A stretch of DNA of 64,000 bases from Apostichopus japonicus. Its lineage: Eukaryota > Echinodermata > Holothuroidea > Aspidochirotida > Stichopodidae. The translations under genes and the position numbers were made by a program. The notes beneath the pieces are model-generated. The model was not told the DNA's origin. It searched no databases and saw only the letters and a program-made list of their open reading frames with translations. Location: positions 2,321,001-2,385,000 of the forward strand of contig NC_092563.1 of NCBI RefSeq assembly GCF_037975245.1. Direction: 5' to 3'. Positions 15,001 through 24,942 of this stretch are shown here, piece after piece; the first letter of the stretch is position 1, and every line of letters begins with the position of its first letter.

Positions 15001-18000
15001 TCTCTGAGCATTCACCAAAGTCTTTTCGAATTCCACGCAGCATTAATTGTATTTGCTTGAAAGTCCACAAAGATCTGGAATTCTGAACGACTGCCTAAAG
15101 TCATTGAATACCATCAATTGCTAACTTTAAAGAATTTCTTAGATCTACAAAGCTCATTTATAATGTTATTATCTAAGCATTCTTATTCTGCTTGCTTTCT
15201 CCTAGGGGATTTTCTGGCTCATTATAATCGGGTTGTTGTGATATGGGTGCATGGTAGGGCAGTGTGTAACCTTAGCATGGGTTGTGGTTCTTTGGTTGAC
15301 ATTATGCTATCTTTTAACTACTTGATTTTCTTAAATTTGATTGGTTTACAAGTCCACCTTCTCTGTATTTCAAGTGCTTTATGCATGGGACTTTAATAAA
15401 CCCACAAGTTTGATTTTAATATCCATCAAAGATCTTCTAACATTATTTCATTGCTTGGAATGCTTGCTCTGCTGTTGTCTATGTGAATAAGCTTCTACTG
15501 CATTTAAAGTCTTTGGAAAATTCCACCACTTGGTTTGTACCAATTGAAATTTAACTGTTTAAGTTAGTAAATTTAAGTTTATTACATGTACAGTACACAC
15601 ATTTCATGTAAAGTCATTATGACCACCTGGACAATTTAGTCTATGCAATGGGAACCCCCCGGGGGGAGGGGAGGGGGGTTGAGAGTGGATCAGTTTTAAT
15701 GTCAACACTTGTTTGATTTTTTGTGCCCAGGCTCAATCTTGGATGACTATTTCTTCAATAGTGTATCAAAAAGTATATGGGAATTCTAACATTTCAGCCA
15801 TTGAAGTTCAATTCATCAGCTTTATAAGCATACTGTTACAGTGTACGATACTATCAAGTGACATAAAGGTTATCCAATCTTGTAGCGTTTAACTCAATAC
15901 ACCCGGAACATTCTACATTGAAGAGATCATATAACCATGGAAACAAAAACTAACTCAACAGTATTAGTTTGGCTGGCAGACAGCTACGCTTCGTTGCAAA
16001 GTTATTGTTTTCCTCAGTATTACAATGCATTTAGACCTATCTCTGGAATTGATTATATCAGGCTTTTTCTCTCATTGTGGACTCAATTTGCAATTCTATA
16101 GATTCCATTTAGTAAAATATGTAAAATATAATCACTTTATCATTCCGCCCCTAAAGGTTCACTGAAATTGGTTCCACAGTGAATACAACAATGGATTTCA
16201 AATGGTGACTCAGAGTTGTGGCTGTTACCATGCTTGCCTGCAGCACAGATTTAGTTATCAAGTTATATGTACAACGTTTTTCGTTTAAATAGTCAATAAA
16301 AACACCTGTCAAAATCAACAAAACATCAACATGTTAGTTTGTTGCTACATGTATATCAATGATAAATATTACGTACAATAAACTGGTTTGGTCTAACCCT
16401 TATAATTGTTCTCGTTATGGTCTCAAAATTTCAAATCAAAGAGAAACGTTTTGTTGAATATATATATATCCCAGTGTAGTCTCTTACATACAAGTAAAGT
16501 TATATAGATCATAGTCATATATCCCTTCTCCTTCCTTACCCATTGGATATGTATATCCCAGTGTAGTCTCTTACATGTATTTCCGGCACTGAAATACTGT
16601 AACGAACAACTAAGTACTTTATTTGCTTGATAGTGGGACTGTGTCAATGGTCAATGGAACTAGTGGCATGAGTCAACAGGGGTACGGTGCTTTTATCTGT
16701 TACCAATGTTTGTACCAGGTTGGGTACAGTATGGCAGATTGGGGTGCATTGGGGTGTAGAGATGAGACAGGTAAGTGAAGCAGGGCAAACTGTTAAGGAT
16801 TTCTTTACTGGCTGTCGCTTGGACAGCCGTTCCATTCAAGTTTGGAGACAGGTTATGAGATGAGCGAAGTAAATGTGTAGGTTTGGTGAATAGTACACCA
16901 GCTTTAGTGGATGATACCAATTCATCATTTGAACTATGAATTTGGAGGTTTTGAATCACAATATAAACTGAATTTGATGTATATATACAGTAAGAATTGG
17001 TCGTCTATAAGACAAACTCAAAATGTTGAGTCTGGTGTCCGAACAGAAATTTGGTCGCATGGTATGACCATTCGAACTGACCTTGAGAAGGATGACCTAA
17101 ATATATCTGTATTATAATGATGATCATTTATAATTAACTGCAGTTTAATAGCACAATGACCAAGCTATTGTCACTGTTTGTAACCTTTTAACTTCAATTT
17201 ACATAAACATAAACAGAGCCATCATGATCAGAGCAATGAGGATGATCCAGACTGTCTACGGATGAAACTGTATCCAGGAAGACTTCATTATTTCTTATGA
17301 ATATAGCCCTGGGCACAAACTTTGGCAGGCCATTTGAGACACATTTTATATTCTTTGTACATGTAGTGTACAGGTACTGCAGGTTGATACATTCAATTTG
17401 GTAAATGTTTTTAATTCTAACGCTAGTGAGTTATGGAGGCTGCCAAGAAACAAAACAACAACAAATGGAACACAAAAGTCATCCAAAACTTGCTAAGCCT
17501 CTTAATTGTTATTATTCAAAGTGCAACTCTTTCTTCCACATTTTCTTTGAAGTCCCATTAAACCATCAGTCTAGCGGTACACATTGCAGTGCACGTTTTT
17601 AATGGTCTTCCGAGATGACCAAATTTCTGTTTTGAACCTTGGTACAGTAACACTAGTTCTGTCTGCATATATCTCGAGCTCTGTCTTTATACTGTACTAC
17701 ACTTCTTCTCTATAGATAGAAGAAACCACATTATAAATTTTTAGTTTTACAAGAAACTAAAACCACACTTCTCTGATCTGCTGACTAGATCCATCTTATC
17801 ATGGTTCCTAAAGTTCTGCTAAACATGATACATTTACCAGTTCCCTTTTGCCCGATAATAACAAATTTCCATGCTTGGACAGATCAGGCAAAATTTGGCT
17901 TAAGTTTGCTACAAACATAGTAAGGCCACTAGAAACAGGTCAGTTTAAAAATTACTGAAGCATAAACAAAGGTAAGAGCAGGGCTGGCACAAAATAAACA

Positions 18001-20930
18001 CAAAAAGATTAAATACCATTTAAAAAGAAAACACCCAAACCAGTTGAAATAGTGTCAAATACTGCAAGGGTGGCTATAATAACAATAGGCTGGCATACAG
18101 TTAGCCCCATAGATACAGTAACAAGACCTACAGATCACTGTTCAGAAAATTAACCAATGAACATATTAATTTAATCAGAATAGGCTTCACAGCATTTCAA
18201 AATTAACATTAAACTTCTCTTACAAATTGTGCAGCAGTGCTGGTAGTTTCTGAAGTACCAAGTCATCAGAGAACAGCATGTATGTAAAACAGTGTAATGA
18301 CCAATTGCAGTTCAACATGTCAATTGGGTTGAATCTGTTTCATACAGAGAAAACATGGGAAAGTTTACTCAAAAATTTATCAAAACTTGCTAGAACCCAT
18401 AGCAACAGTGCAGTGATGCACTGGACTTAAACAGAGCAATTAAAAATATTTTTTATCAATGATGATATTTAGTGTCTGACCATAAAACCAGGTTAAATGA
18501 ACCTGAGTGGGGCTCTGTGAGTTGTCAGGTCACAGGAGGACAGTCAAATGCCAGACTATAGTACACTATTCGTTTTAGGCAAGTCACACCTTGTATCATT
18601 CAAATCAATGGGGAGCCTTTGGTGTTGGGAGTTGAGACACTCCCTGTTTAGAACATCACTAGTCATGTTTTATGACTCCCAAACAGGGTGGAAATGTGGT
18701 CAACACCAGGGTGAAATGTGGTCAAGTCCACCCCAGACATGTTACTTGAGGTATTAACAGGTCCTGCTAAATTTATTGCCAGGGTGCCAAAAGTTCAGAG
18801 TAAGGTTTTGCTACCAATTTTCCCTTCATATAGGATTTCACATACATTGCCACACTTACCAAACCACTGACTCACAGGATGAGAATGTGAAATTTGAGAG
18901 GATAAATAGAATCAAATATGTCTTGTTAAAAATTTAATAGGATTACAGAAAGGAGAGGACTATTTGCTACAATTCAAAGCAAAAGGAACTGTAGTCCACC
19001 CAAGAAAAAAGGATGTATCATTGTTCTATGGACTAATGTATACAGACGGGAAATGATCTCTAGGTATTTCTTTCTAGTGTTGTAACAGAAGCATTGAAAA
19101 GGTTACATGGCACTTCATGGAGTTCTAATTGTGATACTATGGAGGACAGGACTGATTTTCTTAAGGATATTTCAGTGGTCTGAGATTTTTTGGGAAAACC
19201 ACATTAACATAATTACATTTTCAAGGTATGAGATACAACTCATTCTGTCTTTCATGGTTTTTTTTGGGGGGGGGGGTGGAAGGATGGGAGGAGTGGGATG
19301 GGAGGAGTAGGGAGGAGGGAAGTGGAGGACAAGACACAATCACTCAAGCATGCTTTCCATTTTTACACCAATCCTGTTAGACGACTCACTAGAACCCAAG
19401 AGAAAAATCAAAGTTGTTTGAGTGACAATGAAAAGACAATCTACAGTATTGTCTATAAGTCAAAGAATTTGAGCAGTACAAGTTGTCATTAGACCAGCAA
19501 GACAAATTCCTCATCTTGAAAAGCCATGGCAAACATAATTTCATGAAAAGTGGACTTAAAAGTACATTGTACCAAGGTCTTGAATGGAAGAGAAACAGTT
19601 GGCTCTTTGTACATTGAATGTTGATGTTCGTACTAATTGTCTTGCTGATCTTGAGTTGGTCTTACCTGTATAAGTTAACAGCACCATCTCTCATTAACAT
19701 CTCCTTATTAATCTGGTGGTTAAGTTTCTGCCTTTGTGCTTGCAGTTTACTCCGAACTGTATGTCCCAAAGGATCTGATCCCTAAATAGGAGAACAAGGA
19801 AGGAATAATTTAATTGATCCACAGAAGAATCATTCAAATCATCCAAATTATATTTCTCTATCCCCTTATCGAGGAACTTATCCTCTGGTGTATATCTGGT
19901 TTCTTCTGAGGAGAGGGCTTACTGGGGTAGCTTGTTTCCCAGAAGGGTGGTATTGCCAGCCCCCCCCCCCCCCCCACCAGCCTTCCCTCTCCTCCCTTCA
20001 AGTGGAGTTAGCTTTCTCTTTTCTTATCTTCTCCTCTTGCTTACTTTTGCCTTCTGTGGTTTATTACACCTTTTGACTGGTAGAATACAGTAATTTGTCA
20101 TGTTCTGTAAATTTACGTACTATATGTTATACGTATATGAAGCTGAACTAACAGAAACTGTAGTTGCTGTGTTCATTAGTCAAATTCTAACCACTTTTTC
20201 AATCACAATTTTAATCTACAAAGACTTAACGGAATGGCCACTATTCCCACAGTGAAACTTGAGAACATTAATTATGTATTTTGAGACACTTTCGTGGATT
20301 ATTTCACCAATTTAGCAGAATTATACGGTAAACTTCAACACACGCGTAAAGGGAAATTTTTCCTTGCTTCGTTCTGTTAAACTAGGCTACCTGATTTTCA
20401 TTTAGACTAGACTAAATCATCTTATAATGAAAAAGAATTTGACTTAAGAAAACTACTAAACATTCGTCTATGAAGAAATCTTAAAGTAAAAAAATACTAC
20501 TAGGCCTAGGCCTACTAGTACTAGCCTAGGCCTACTACTCTAGGCTAGGTACACTTCAAGTACAAACTCTGATGACCAAAAATATCACCCCTCTACTTCA
20601 AGAAAAGAAAATGTAAGGAACACAACGCTAATTTGTAAGTGTAACAAGTGAAAGACAGTACAGTTTGGCCTACACACCAGGCATGCCTACCTAGGCTAGT
20701 CTGGGCCTAACTTAACTCCTAGTCGTACCTGCCATTAGGTTAATGAAAAAAGTACTTAAACTTAAAGCAAGGGTTAGCACCTTCATTGCCTATAGCTTAG
20801 GCAAGAACTAAGTAACAAAGCCTAACATTGGTTTCTCTTAAAAGACCGGTTATCTCACCTTACGAAGAGTTCCATTCATATTTTCATCTGGATCCATGTC
20901 ATTGTCTGGTTCAGTTGAAATGTCCCTCAT
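1..20930 (-). CDS. RHPN: Rhophilin-like Rho-binding scaffold, nine exons, 3' end beyond window
   Basis: Rhophilins are cytoplasmic scaffolds that bind Rho through an N-terminal HR1 domain and carry BRO1 and PDZ domains. Coding exons in transcript order are 20859-20930, 19666-19781, 8431-8635, 7763-7840, 6876-7006, 6490-6598, 5022-5171, 615-710 and 1-102; all have GT donors and AG acceptors and the phases agree, giving 353 codons with no stop. The start gives MRDISTEPDNDMDP. Exons 2-3 encode the HR1 coiled coil (about residues 25-100; VALELSFVNSNLQLLKEEL is typical). From about residue 105 (PMIPLGLKETKE) the BRO1 domain runs through DYILEHYSEDGSKY, YFVENRFFPP, AVDYFQRSAGVFHYL and DYIPHSWISL. 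The end of BRO1 and the expected PDZ lie off the left edge. Intron 2 is 11 kb. RHPN1 and RHPN2 are vertebrate paralogues, so no number is assigned. The domain order and motif match are seen; the Rho-binding role is family knowledge. Confidence 0.95.
518..564. repeat. C-rich polypyrimidine tract
   Basis: A CCCCT/CCCCAT tract on the plus strand, 51 bp from rhophilin exon 615-710. An approximately complementary G-rich tract occurs at 791-820 on the other side of the same exon. Confidence 0.8.
791..820. repeat. G-rich tract complementary to 518-564
   Basis: GAGGGGAAGGGGATGGGGAG is approximately complementary to the C-rich tract at 518-564; together they bracket a 96-nt rhophilin exon. Confidence 0.75.
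1248..1265. promoter_or_regulatory. Paired CRE-type palindromes TGACGTCA
   Basis: Two perfect TGACGTCA sites, 10 bp apart, lie about 145 bp before the ATG at 1409. They match the CREB/ATF site; a third copy at 4086-4093 lies about 170 bp before the THAP ATG. They may be transposon promoters, host-factor sites or transposase-binding sites. Confidence 0.5.
1409..2371 (+). pseudogene. P2X7 C-terminal-domain protein remnant
   Basis: The first exon (1409-1683, donor GTAAGA) starts MADPEPIAATEVQSDNGSS, then loses frame; the acidic stretch EAESEGDDHSNIEPNVEGGA and EPYQFEPVKRAEIE continue in another frame, so a frameshift is present near 1480. A second block from 2114 reads YRYIAYGQQVQ, a TGA stop at 2147-2149, then YLGFLARHVRVVLPSCAVQR and FPANGHYTGFKLPGEN. 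The VLPSCAV...FP...G.Y.GFKLP pattern is the signature of the cysteine-rich C-terminal (ballast) domain of P2X7 receptors, also found in many stand-alone invertebrate proteins. The TGA stands where the family usually has Trp. No P2X channel part is present. The frameshift plus stop indicate a dead gene; whether exons between 1684 and 2110 existed is unknown. Confidence 0.75.
3673..3918 (-). pseudogene. THAP zinc-finger protein remnant
   Basis: The minus-strand frame begins MPVRCVVGGC, the start of a THAP C2CH DNA-binding finger (Cys5, Cys10), and continues with SLHPWLKDE and TSADFTGPSQYA, matching the internal THAP pattern. The second metal pair, normally CSxHF, is missing in this frame but SEHFTEAYYDPSF appears in the adjacent frame, showing a small frameshift near 3760. 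The expected Trp after the basic helix is Met here. It opens 354 bp inside the right end of the transposon at 1069-4272, mirroring the plus-strand gene 340 bp inside the left end, so it is probably the transposon's DNA-binding or transposase gene. Confidence 0.7.
8819..8884. repeat. TTTTA/TTTAT-rich simple repeat
   Basis: Near-uniform runs of TTTAT and TTTTA. A short open frame here is caused by the repeat. It lies in the 11-kb rhophilin intron. Confidence 0.85.
9590..10205. repeat. About 600-bp tandem minisatellite, 14-15 bp unit
   Basis: The unit is close to ATACAGTATGAGAC, alternating with ATATAGTACTGAGAC, repeated about 40 times. All three minus frames stay open for long stretches because the unit lacks stops on that strand; the predicted peptides (Met-Ser-Gln-Tyr-Tyr, Ser-Tyr-Cys-Met) are repeat artefacts. 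The right end (10165-10205) inverts the motif (CAGTATGCC then CATACTGCAT), giving a small fold-back. It lies in rhophilin intron 2. Confidence 0.9.
10250..11550. other. Rhophilin intron 2, no feature recognised
   Basis: AT-rich sequence. No exon-like open frame with splice sites, no inverted-repeat element and no RNA gene were recognised. Confidence 0.5.
11557..11690. repeat. CATA and CA simple repeats
   Basis: CATA repeats pass into CACA repeats with interruptions. The Cys-Val open frame on the minus strand is an artefact of the repeat. Confidence 0.9.
11700..19660. other. Rhophilin intron 2, mostly unique AT-rich DNA
   Basis: No coding exon was found. Minor items seen are poly-C at about 14331-14342, a C/G palindromic run near 15655-15675, the 24-bp direct repeat at 16466 and 16553, and a purine-rich G tract at 19264-19320. 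Short open frames show no recognisable protein or splice context. Confidence 0.5.
16466..16576. repeat. 24-bp direct repeat pair, 87 bp apart
   Basis: ATATCCCAGTGTAGTCTCTT followed by ACAT occurs identically at 16466-16489 and 16553-16576. This suggests a recent local duplication or paired target copies; no element boundary was identified. Confidence 0.8.
20505..20705. repeat. TAGGCCTA-rich palindromic tract near the rhophilin start
   Basis: Dense CTAGGCCTAGGCCTACTAG-type words, rich in AGGCCT and CCTAGG palindromes, in rhophilin intron 1. Similar tracts lie at 21925-21960, 41565-41640 and 46136-46290. Confidence 0.7.
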
Positions 20931-21340
20931 CGCGGTTTAGAATTTTAACTCTGTTCTGCGCTAATTTCGTAAGGACAGTGATATTAATTGGAACTAGCTT
21001 GCAGTCGCCTTATCATTTCTCGATCGGAAGGTGAACGTTAGGAGTCTGATGAAAAAATGTAGAGTTGTAGACTACTACTCTGAGTACTGCCCTATTTATA
21101 CCAACTGTGAAGTTTGACGTTAGGCTGTATTATAAGAATTCTTTTAATAGGCCTAGCCTAGTTCCAAATTCCGCGAAGTGTAACGTAGTAATTTCGATGA
21201 ATCAGTTGTACGTAAACAACAACCACTTGTACTGTTCAAGATACGAATGTTACGTGAGTTATAGATTATGCGTTGACTTATGTTGTGACTTCTCTAGAAA
21301 GAAATAATCGTCATATGGCAATATACAATCAACAGTTGCG
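20931..21340. promoter_or_regulatory. Inferred promoter and 5' UTR region of rhophilin
   Basis: This is the sequence just upstream of the minus-strand start codon, richer in CG dinucleotides than its surroundings. No TATA box or initiator was identified with confidence. It could also serve the divergent DHHC gene. Confidence 0.35.
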
Positions 21341-22072
21341 AGCTGCGCTAACAATGTCCGTATTCTTTGAAATTAGAGCAGTCATTTTAGGAGCTCCCTT
21401 TTCCTACTTTGTAATATAATCTTCAAATAATATGTCACTCATTCGACGTTGTCGTTTAATGATGTAAGTATTCTATTAACATATATCTTTGGCTATAAAT
21501 CTCAACTATAGCGAGAAATTTTACGCTGGTGGAGGTGGGTAGATAGTTAAAAGATGGCGCTCCATCAGATTCTTAGAGAAATAACAAGACACGGGTGGTA
21601 TCATAACAAACAACCGAATTGAACAAGTGCTTCATACATGACCTGACATTATCTATGTGTTGGTGTATATGCTTAGCTTGTTCCCAGTTTGCAAACACAA
21701 CGAGCGGAAACAGTTGGAAGACAGAATTACGAAGTTGTTATGTAGGTAGCTTATTGGATTATACCTTAAGCTTCTAGTTATAAGTAATTCTGTTGACCGT
21801 AGAAATTCTTTTCGAAATTTTATCACCAGAAAAAAATTCATCCAGCCTGACAAATCAGCAAGGCGTAGCGAGGTATATCGCAATTCGCATGCTCGGAAGT
21901 AAGCGTAGCCTAGTTACTGTCACTTATCATACTGTAGCCTGTAGGCTTAGCCTAGGTCTCCTAACTGTAGTGTTAGAGTTTAGACAGTCTTAGTCCTATG
22001 CCTATAACCACAGGGTTGATGGGTTCTTATCAGCTTTTTCTCACCTCAAAGTGGGAAAAACCTCGGCCTAAC

Positions 22073-22254
22073 TTTAGAATCCGTACCATATGAATGGGAA
22101 AGCTTACTTCGAATCGGCAGAATAAGGTTAGGGGTTAGGAAGTAGGGTTAGGGAGTAGGGTTAGGAATTAGGGTTAGGAAGTAGGGAATAGGGTTAGGAA
22201 GTAGGGAATAGGGTTAGGGGTTAGGAAGTAGGGTCGAATGGTACGGATTCTAAA
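22073..22254. mobile_element. 182-bp MITE with internal telomere-like repeats
   Basis: Perfect 17-bp terminal inverted repeats: TTTAGAATCCGTACCAT at 22073-22089 and its complement at 22238-22254. The interior (22125-22235) is a run of GGTTAGG, TAGGGTTAGG and GGAAGTAGGG words resembling TTAGGG telomere repeats interspersed with GGAAGTA. No clear target duplication was found. It lies between rhophilin and the DHHC gene. Confidence 0.8.
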
Positions 22255-22584
22255 TTAGTACCAAAACCTCAAAGTGACATTTAAATCAATTCAGATCATG
22301 TACAATTTATTGCAGAAATGTATGAGACGTCCCTCGAATTAATTAGAAGCAGAATAGCTTACATTTGAAAGTAGGGTAGTAGTACTAGTATAACTTCACT
22401 GTGTTCACTACAGATTGACAATTAACTTAGTCGTCCAGATGTCCATGATTCATTTATCCAATGGTTTTCAGTGCTGTTGGGACCTGTCTGCGGAACAGAT
22501 GATGCACATGTATATGTATATATATATCTTTGAAGAAAGTATCTCTTTCGAGATCTGGCTTTAGGAATCACAAATGATTTCGAG

Positions 22585-22812
22585 TTGGTTAGCATCATGA
22601 TTGATCTCTAGAATAAGGCAAATAAGTCACCAAACAGAACTAGTATTTTTCAATACAGGTGACAAATGCCTACAGTGGAATTACGACCTTCATTACTGGT
22701 TTTGAACCCCTGGACATACAATCAGGGTCCATAGCGTAGTGGCCCAGGTTCGAATCCCAGTGGAGGCTGGAAGATTTTCACTGTTCTGGATTTTCCGACT
22801 CACTATAATTTC
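22585..22812 (+). mobile_element. tRNA-derived SINE, family B, internally deleted copy
   Basis: Aligns along its length with the minus-strand copy at 28890-29145. The tRNA-like part has an A-box region (CATAGCGTAGTGG) and a B box (GGTTCGAATCCCAG), but about 28 bp between them present in the other copy is missing. About 140 bp of shared sequence precedes the tRNA-like part, unusual for a simple SINE. Confidence 0.8.
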
Positions 22813-23539
22813 CAAATATTACTAGCAACGATACAGCAGGAAACCTAAACTTTTTTAGCGAAGCAGAGTTACATATTTCATGAGTTTTAATCCGTTTTAG
22901 GTATGGGCTGATCAAATTGTGTTTTTTTTTTAAGCATTTAAACCCCCCCCCCCCCCACAGTTTTGCACATATTTTTGGCATTTGGAAATCTTACTCCTTA
23001 CAAATAACCAAAATTACCACTTCTCTCTGGGACCTGAGCTTAGAGGCTCAGAGCATAGCAAACAGCATCCAGAGTCAATGGATGGTTACTTACAGCTTAA
23101 AGTCAGCATATCGACGAATGTGTCAATTTCGGGGTACGAAAGAACTTGATTCGGCAGACATTTTGTGGTCAAATTCTGCTCAATTGTATGTTGCTTAGGC
23201 ACAGAACAATAAATATTTTGAGATCATTATATTTCTGAGGAACTACACATTTGAAAATTGCATATGAGTGATTTTGATTTTTCCTTGATAGATATCGTTG
23301 ATCAAATCCTTAAGTGCTTCAATTATTAGGCCGCCATGCTATACATATTTAAAGAAATAACAGGAAAAACTGTCAAATAACTATGCTGCATTTAGAGAAG
23401 GTCTGGATCTCGAGTGCGATACAAAAATTTAATTAAGTAAGTGATTGGAACTATTACTAACATAGCCAATGTTTTGTTTTTGCAGAGCTTACGAGCAAAA
23501 CTACTGTAGCTTTTCTTCAGTGCATGATCACCGAAAGTG

Positions 23540-23617
23540 ATAAATATATATATATATATATATAGTCATATATATAGTCATATGTATAGTCATATATATA
23601 GTCATATATATATATAG
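23540..23617. repeat. TA-rich microsatellite with TAGTCATA interruptions
   Basis: (TA)n interrupted by AGTCA. Matching sequence resumes after 24778, showing that the hAT-like element inserted into this repeat. Confidence 0.9.
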
Positions 23618-24777
23618 TAGTGTTTACATGGGTCCAAAAATCGGGAACTGAGTACCCGAGAGCCGTTACCCGTCGGGTATCCGTGTAACCGGGATCACGA
23701 TTTTCAAGAAATTACATATTGGATGCTATAATATATGAATTTTATTCTCTACTGACAATGTTTTCATGTTCAAATACGTAGGTGTAAGATAAGGTATAAA
23801 ACCTTCCTCAATAATTTCTATTTGCTTTTGTTTCTTTCATTAACTTGTTAATAACTCCATATAATTAACATTACTACTAATATCGCATTGCCGCCGCTGC
23901 TTATGCTTGCTCTCCACGCCTATTGGATCAGACCATATAAATATCCAACTTAGCTCTTAAACAATTGTTACTACTACTATCTATTATGCAGGCCCAGGGT
24001 TCGCATTAGCCGCGATATTGCGCGATTCGCGCAATTTAATCGCATTTGGAAAAAACAATTAGTAAAAAGCCACTTGCGATTATTATTTTTTAGTTATCCC
24101 GTCTATAATCCATAAACATCTTGTAAAATTCCTTGTCAGCCTTTCCTTCTATGAAATAAACGAATGAATAAATAATAATTTCTTCCACATGGTAGCTAAC
24201 ACCACACTAAGTCAATGAGAAATCTAGCTAAGGCTAACCATGTTTATTCCCTGAAATTGTGACGCAGTTATAAGATATCCATGGAATACTTTCTTTATTG
24301 CTGTTACGTTCAACCACCTGGTTGCCTAACACCACACTAAGTCAATGGGGTAATCTAGCCTAGCCATCTGTTTATTAGCTGAAATTGTGACGCAGTTATA
24401 ACATATCCATGGAATACTTTGGTTATTGCTGTTATCTTCGACCACATGGTAGCCTAACACCACACTAAGTCAATTGGAAATCTGCCTAACCATCGGTTTG
24501 CAAATTTAAAAAAAAATCACACTTTGCGTAGGATTCGGGTAATAAATTAGGAACTGGGTAGTATTGCGTCGGGCGGTTACCTTCGTTATTGCTGTTATCT
24601 TCGACCACATGGTAGCCTAACACCACACTAAGTCAATGGGAAATCTGCCTAACCGTCGGTTTGCCAAATTTTTTTTTTTAAATCACACTTTGCGTAGGAT
24701 TCGTGTAATAAATTAGGAACCGGATAGTATCGCGTCGGGTGGGTACCCGGGTACCTGGATAACCCGTGCAAACACTA
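23618..24777. mobile_element. Non-autonomous hAT-like transposon, 1.16 kb
   Basis: Ends are TAGTGTTTACATGGGT (23618-23633) and ACCCGTGCAAACACTA (24762-24777), inverted with 14 of 16 matches. The TAG(T)G start fits hAT. The 8 bp on both sides are identical, ATATATAG (23610-23617 and 24778-24785), the target duplication length of hAT; the surrounding TA repeat makes chance agreement more likely. CCGGGTAC/GTACCCGG words near both ends extend the inverted region. No transposase open frame is present. Confidence 0.8.
24186..24655. repeat. Four-copy internal tandem repeat of the hAT-like element
   Basis: Copies of CTAACACCACACTAAGTCAA with flanks begin at 24186, 24315, 24443 and 24606, so periods are 129, 128 and 163 bp. 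The first two units share GAAATTGTGACGCAGTTATA; the last two share a TAGGATTCG(G/T)GTAATAAATTA block instead, so two unit types are present. Confidence 0.85.
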
Positions 24778-24942
24778 ATATATAGTCATAGTTATATCAT
24801 ATATAGTCATATATATATTTTGTTATATATACGTATGTATAACATATTGCTCATCTTTGGTGGCAGACATAGTATATCTGACATTTTTCAATGGTGTTCT
24901 CTCTCTTTTTACATCTATAGGTTCAAAGTGGAACACACAGAT

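Noticed and set aside
22125..22235. Possible telomere or chromosome end
   Set aside because: Short, impure repeats enclosed by 17-bp inverted repeats and followed by unique sequence, so interstitial.
24766..24942. Upstream extension of the first DHHC coding frame
   Set aside because: The extension runs through hAT-like element DNA, TA repeat and the splice acceptor at 24920; the ATG at 24943 gives a start fitting the family.
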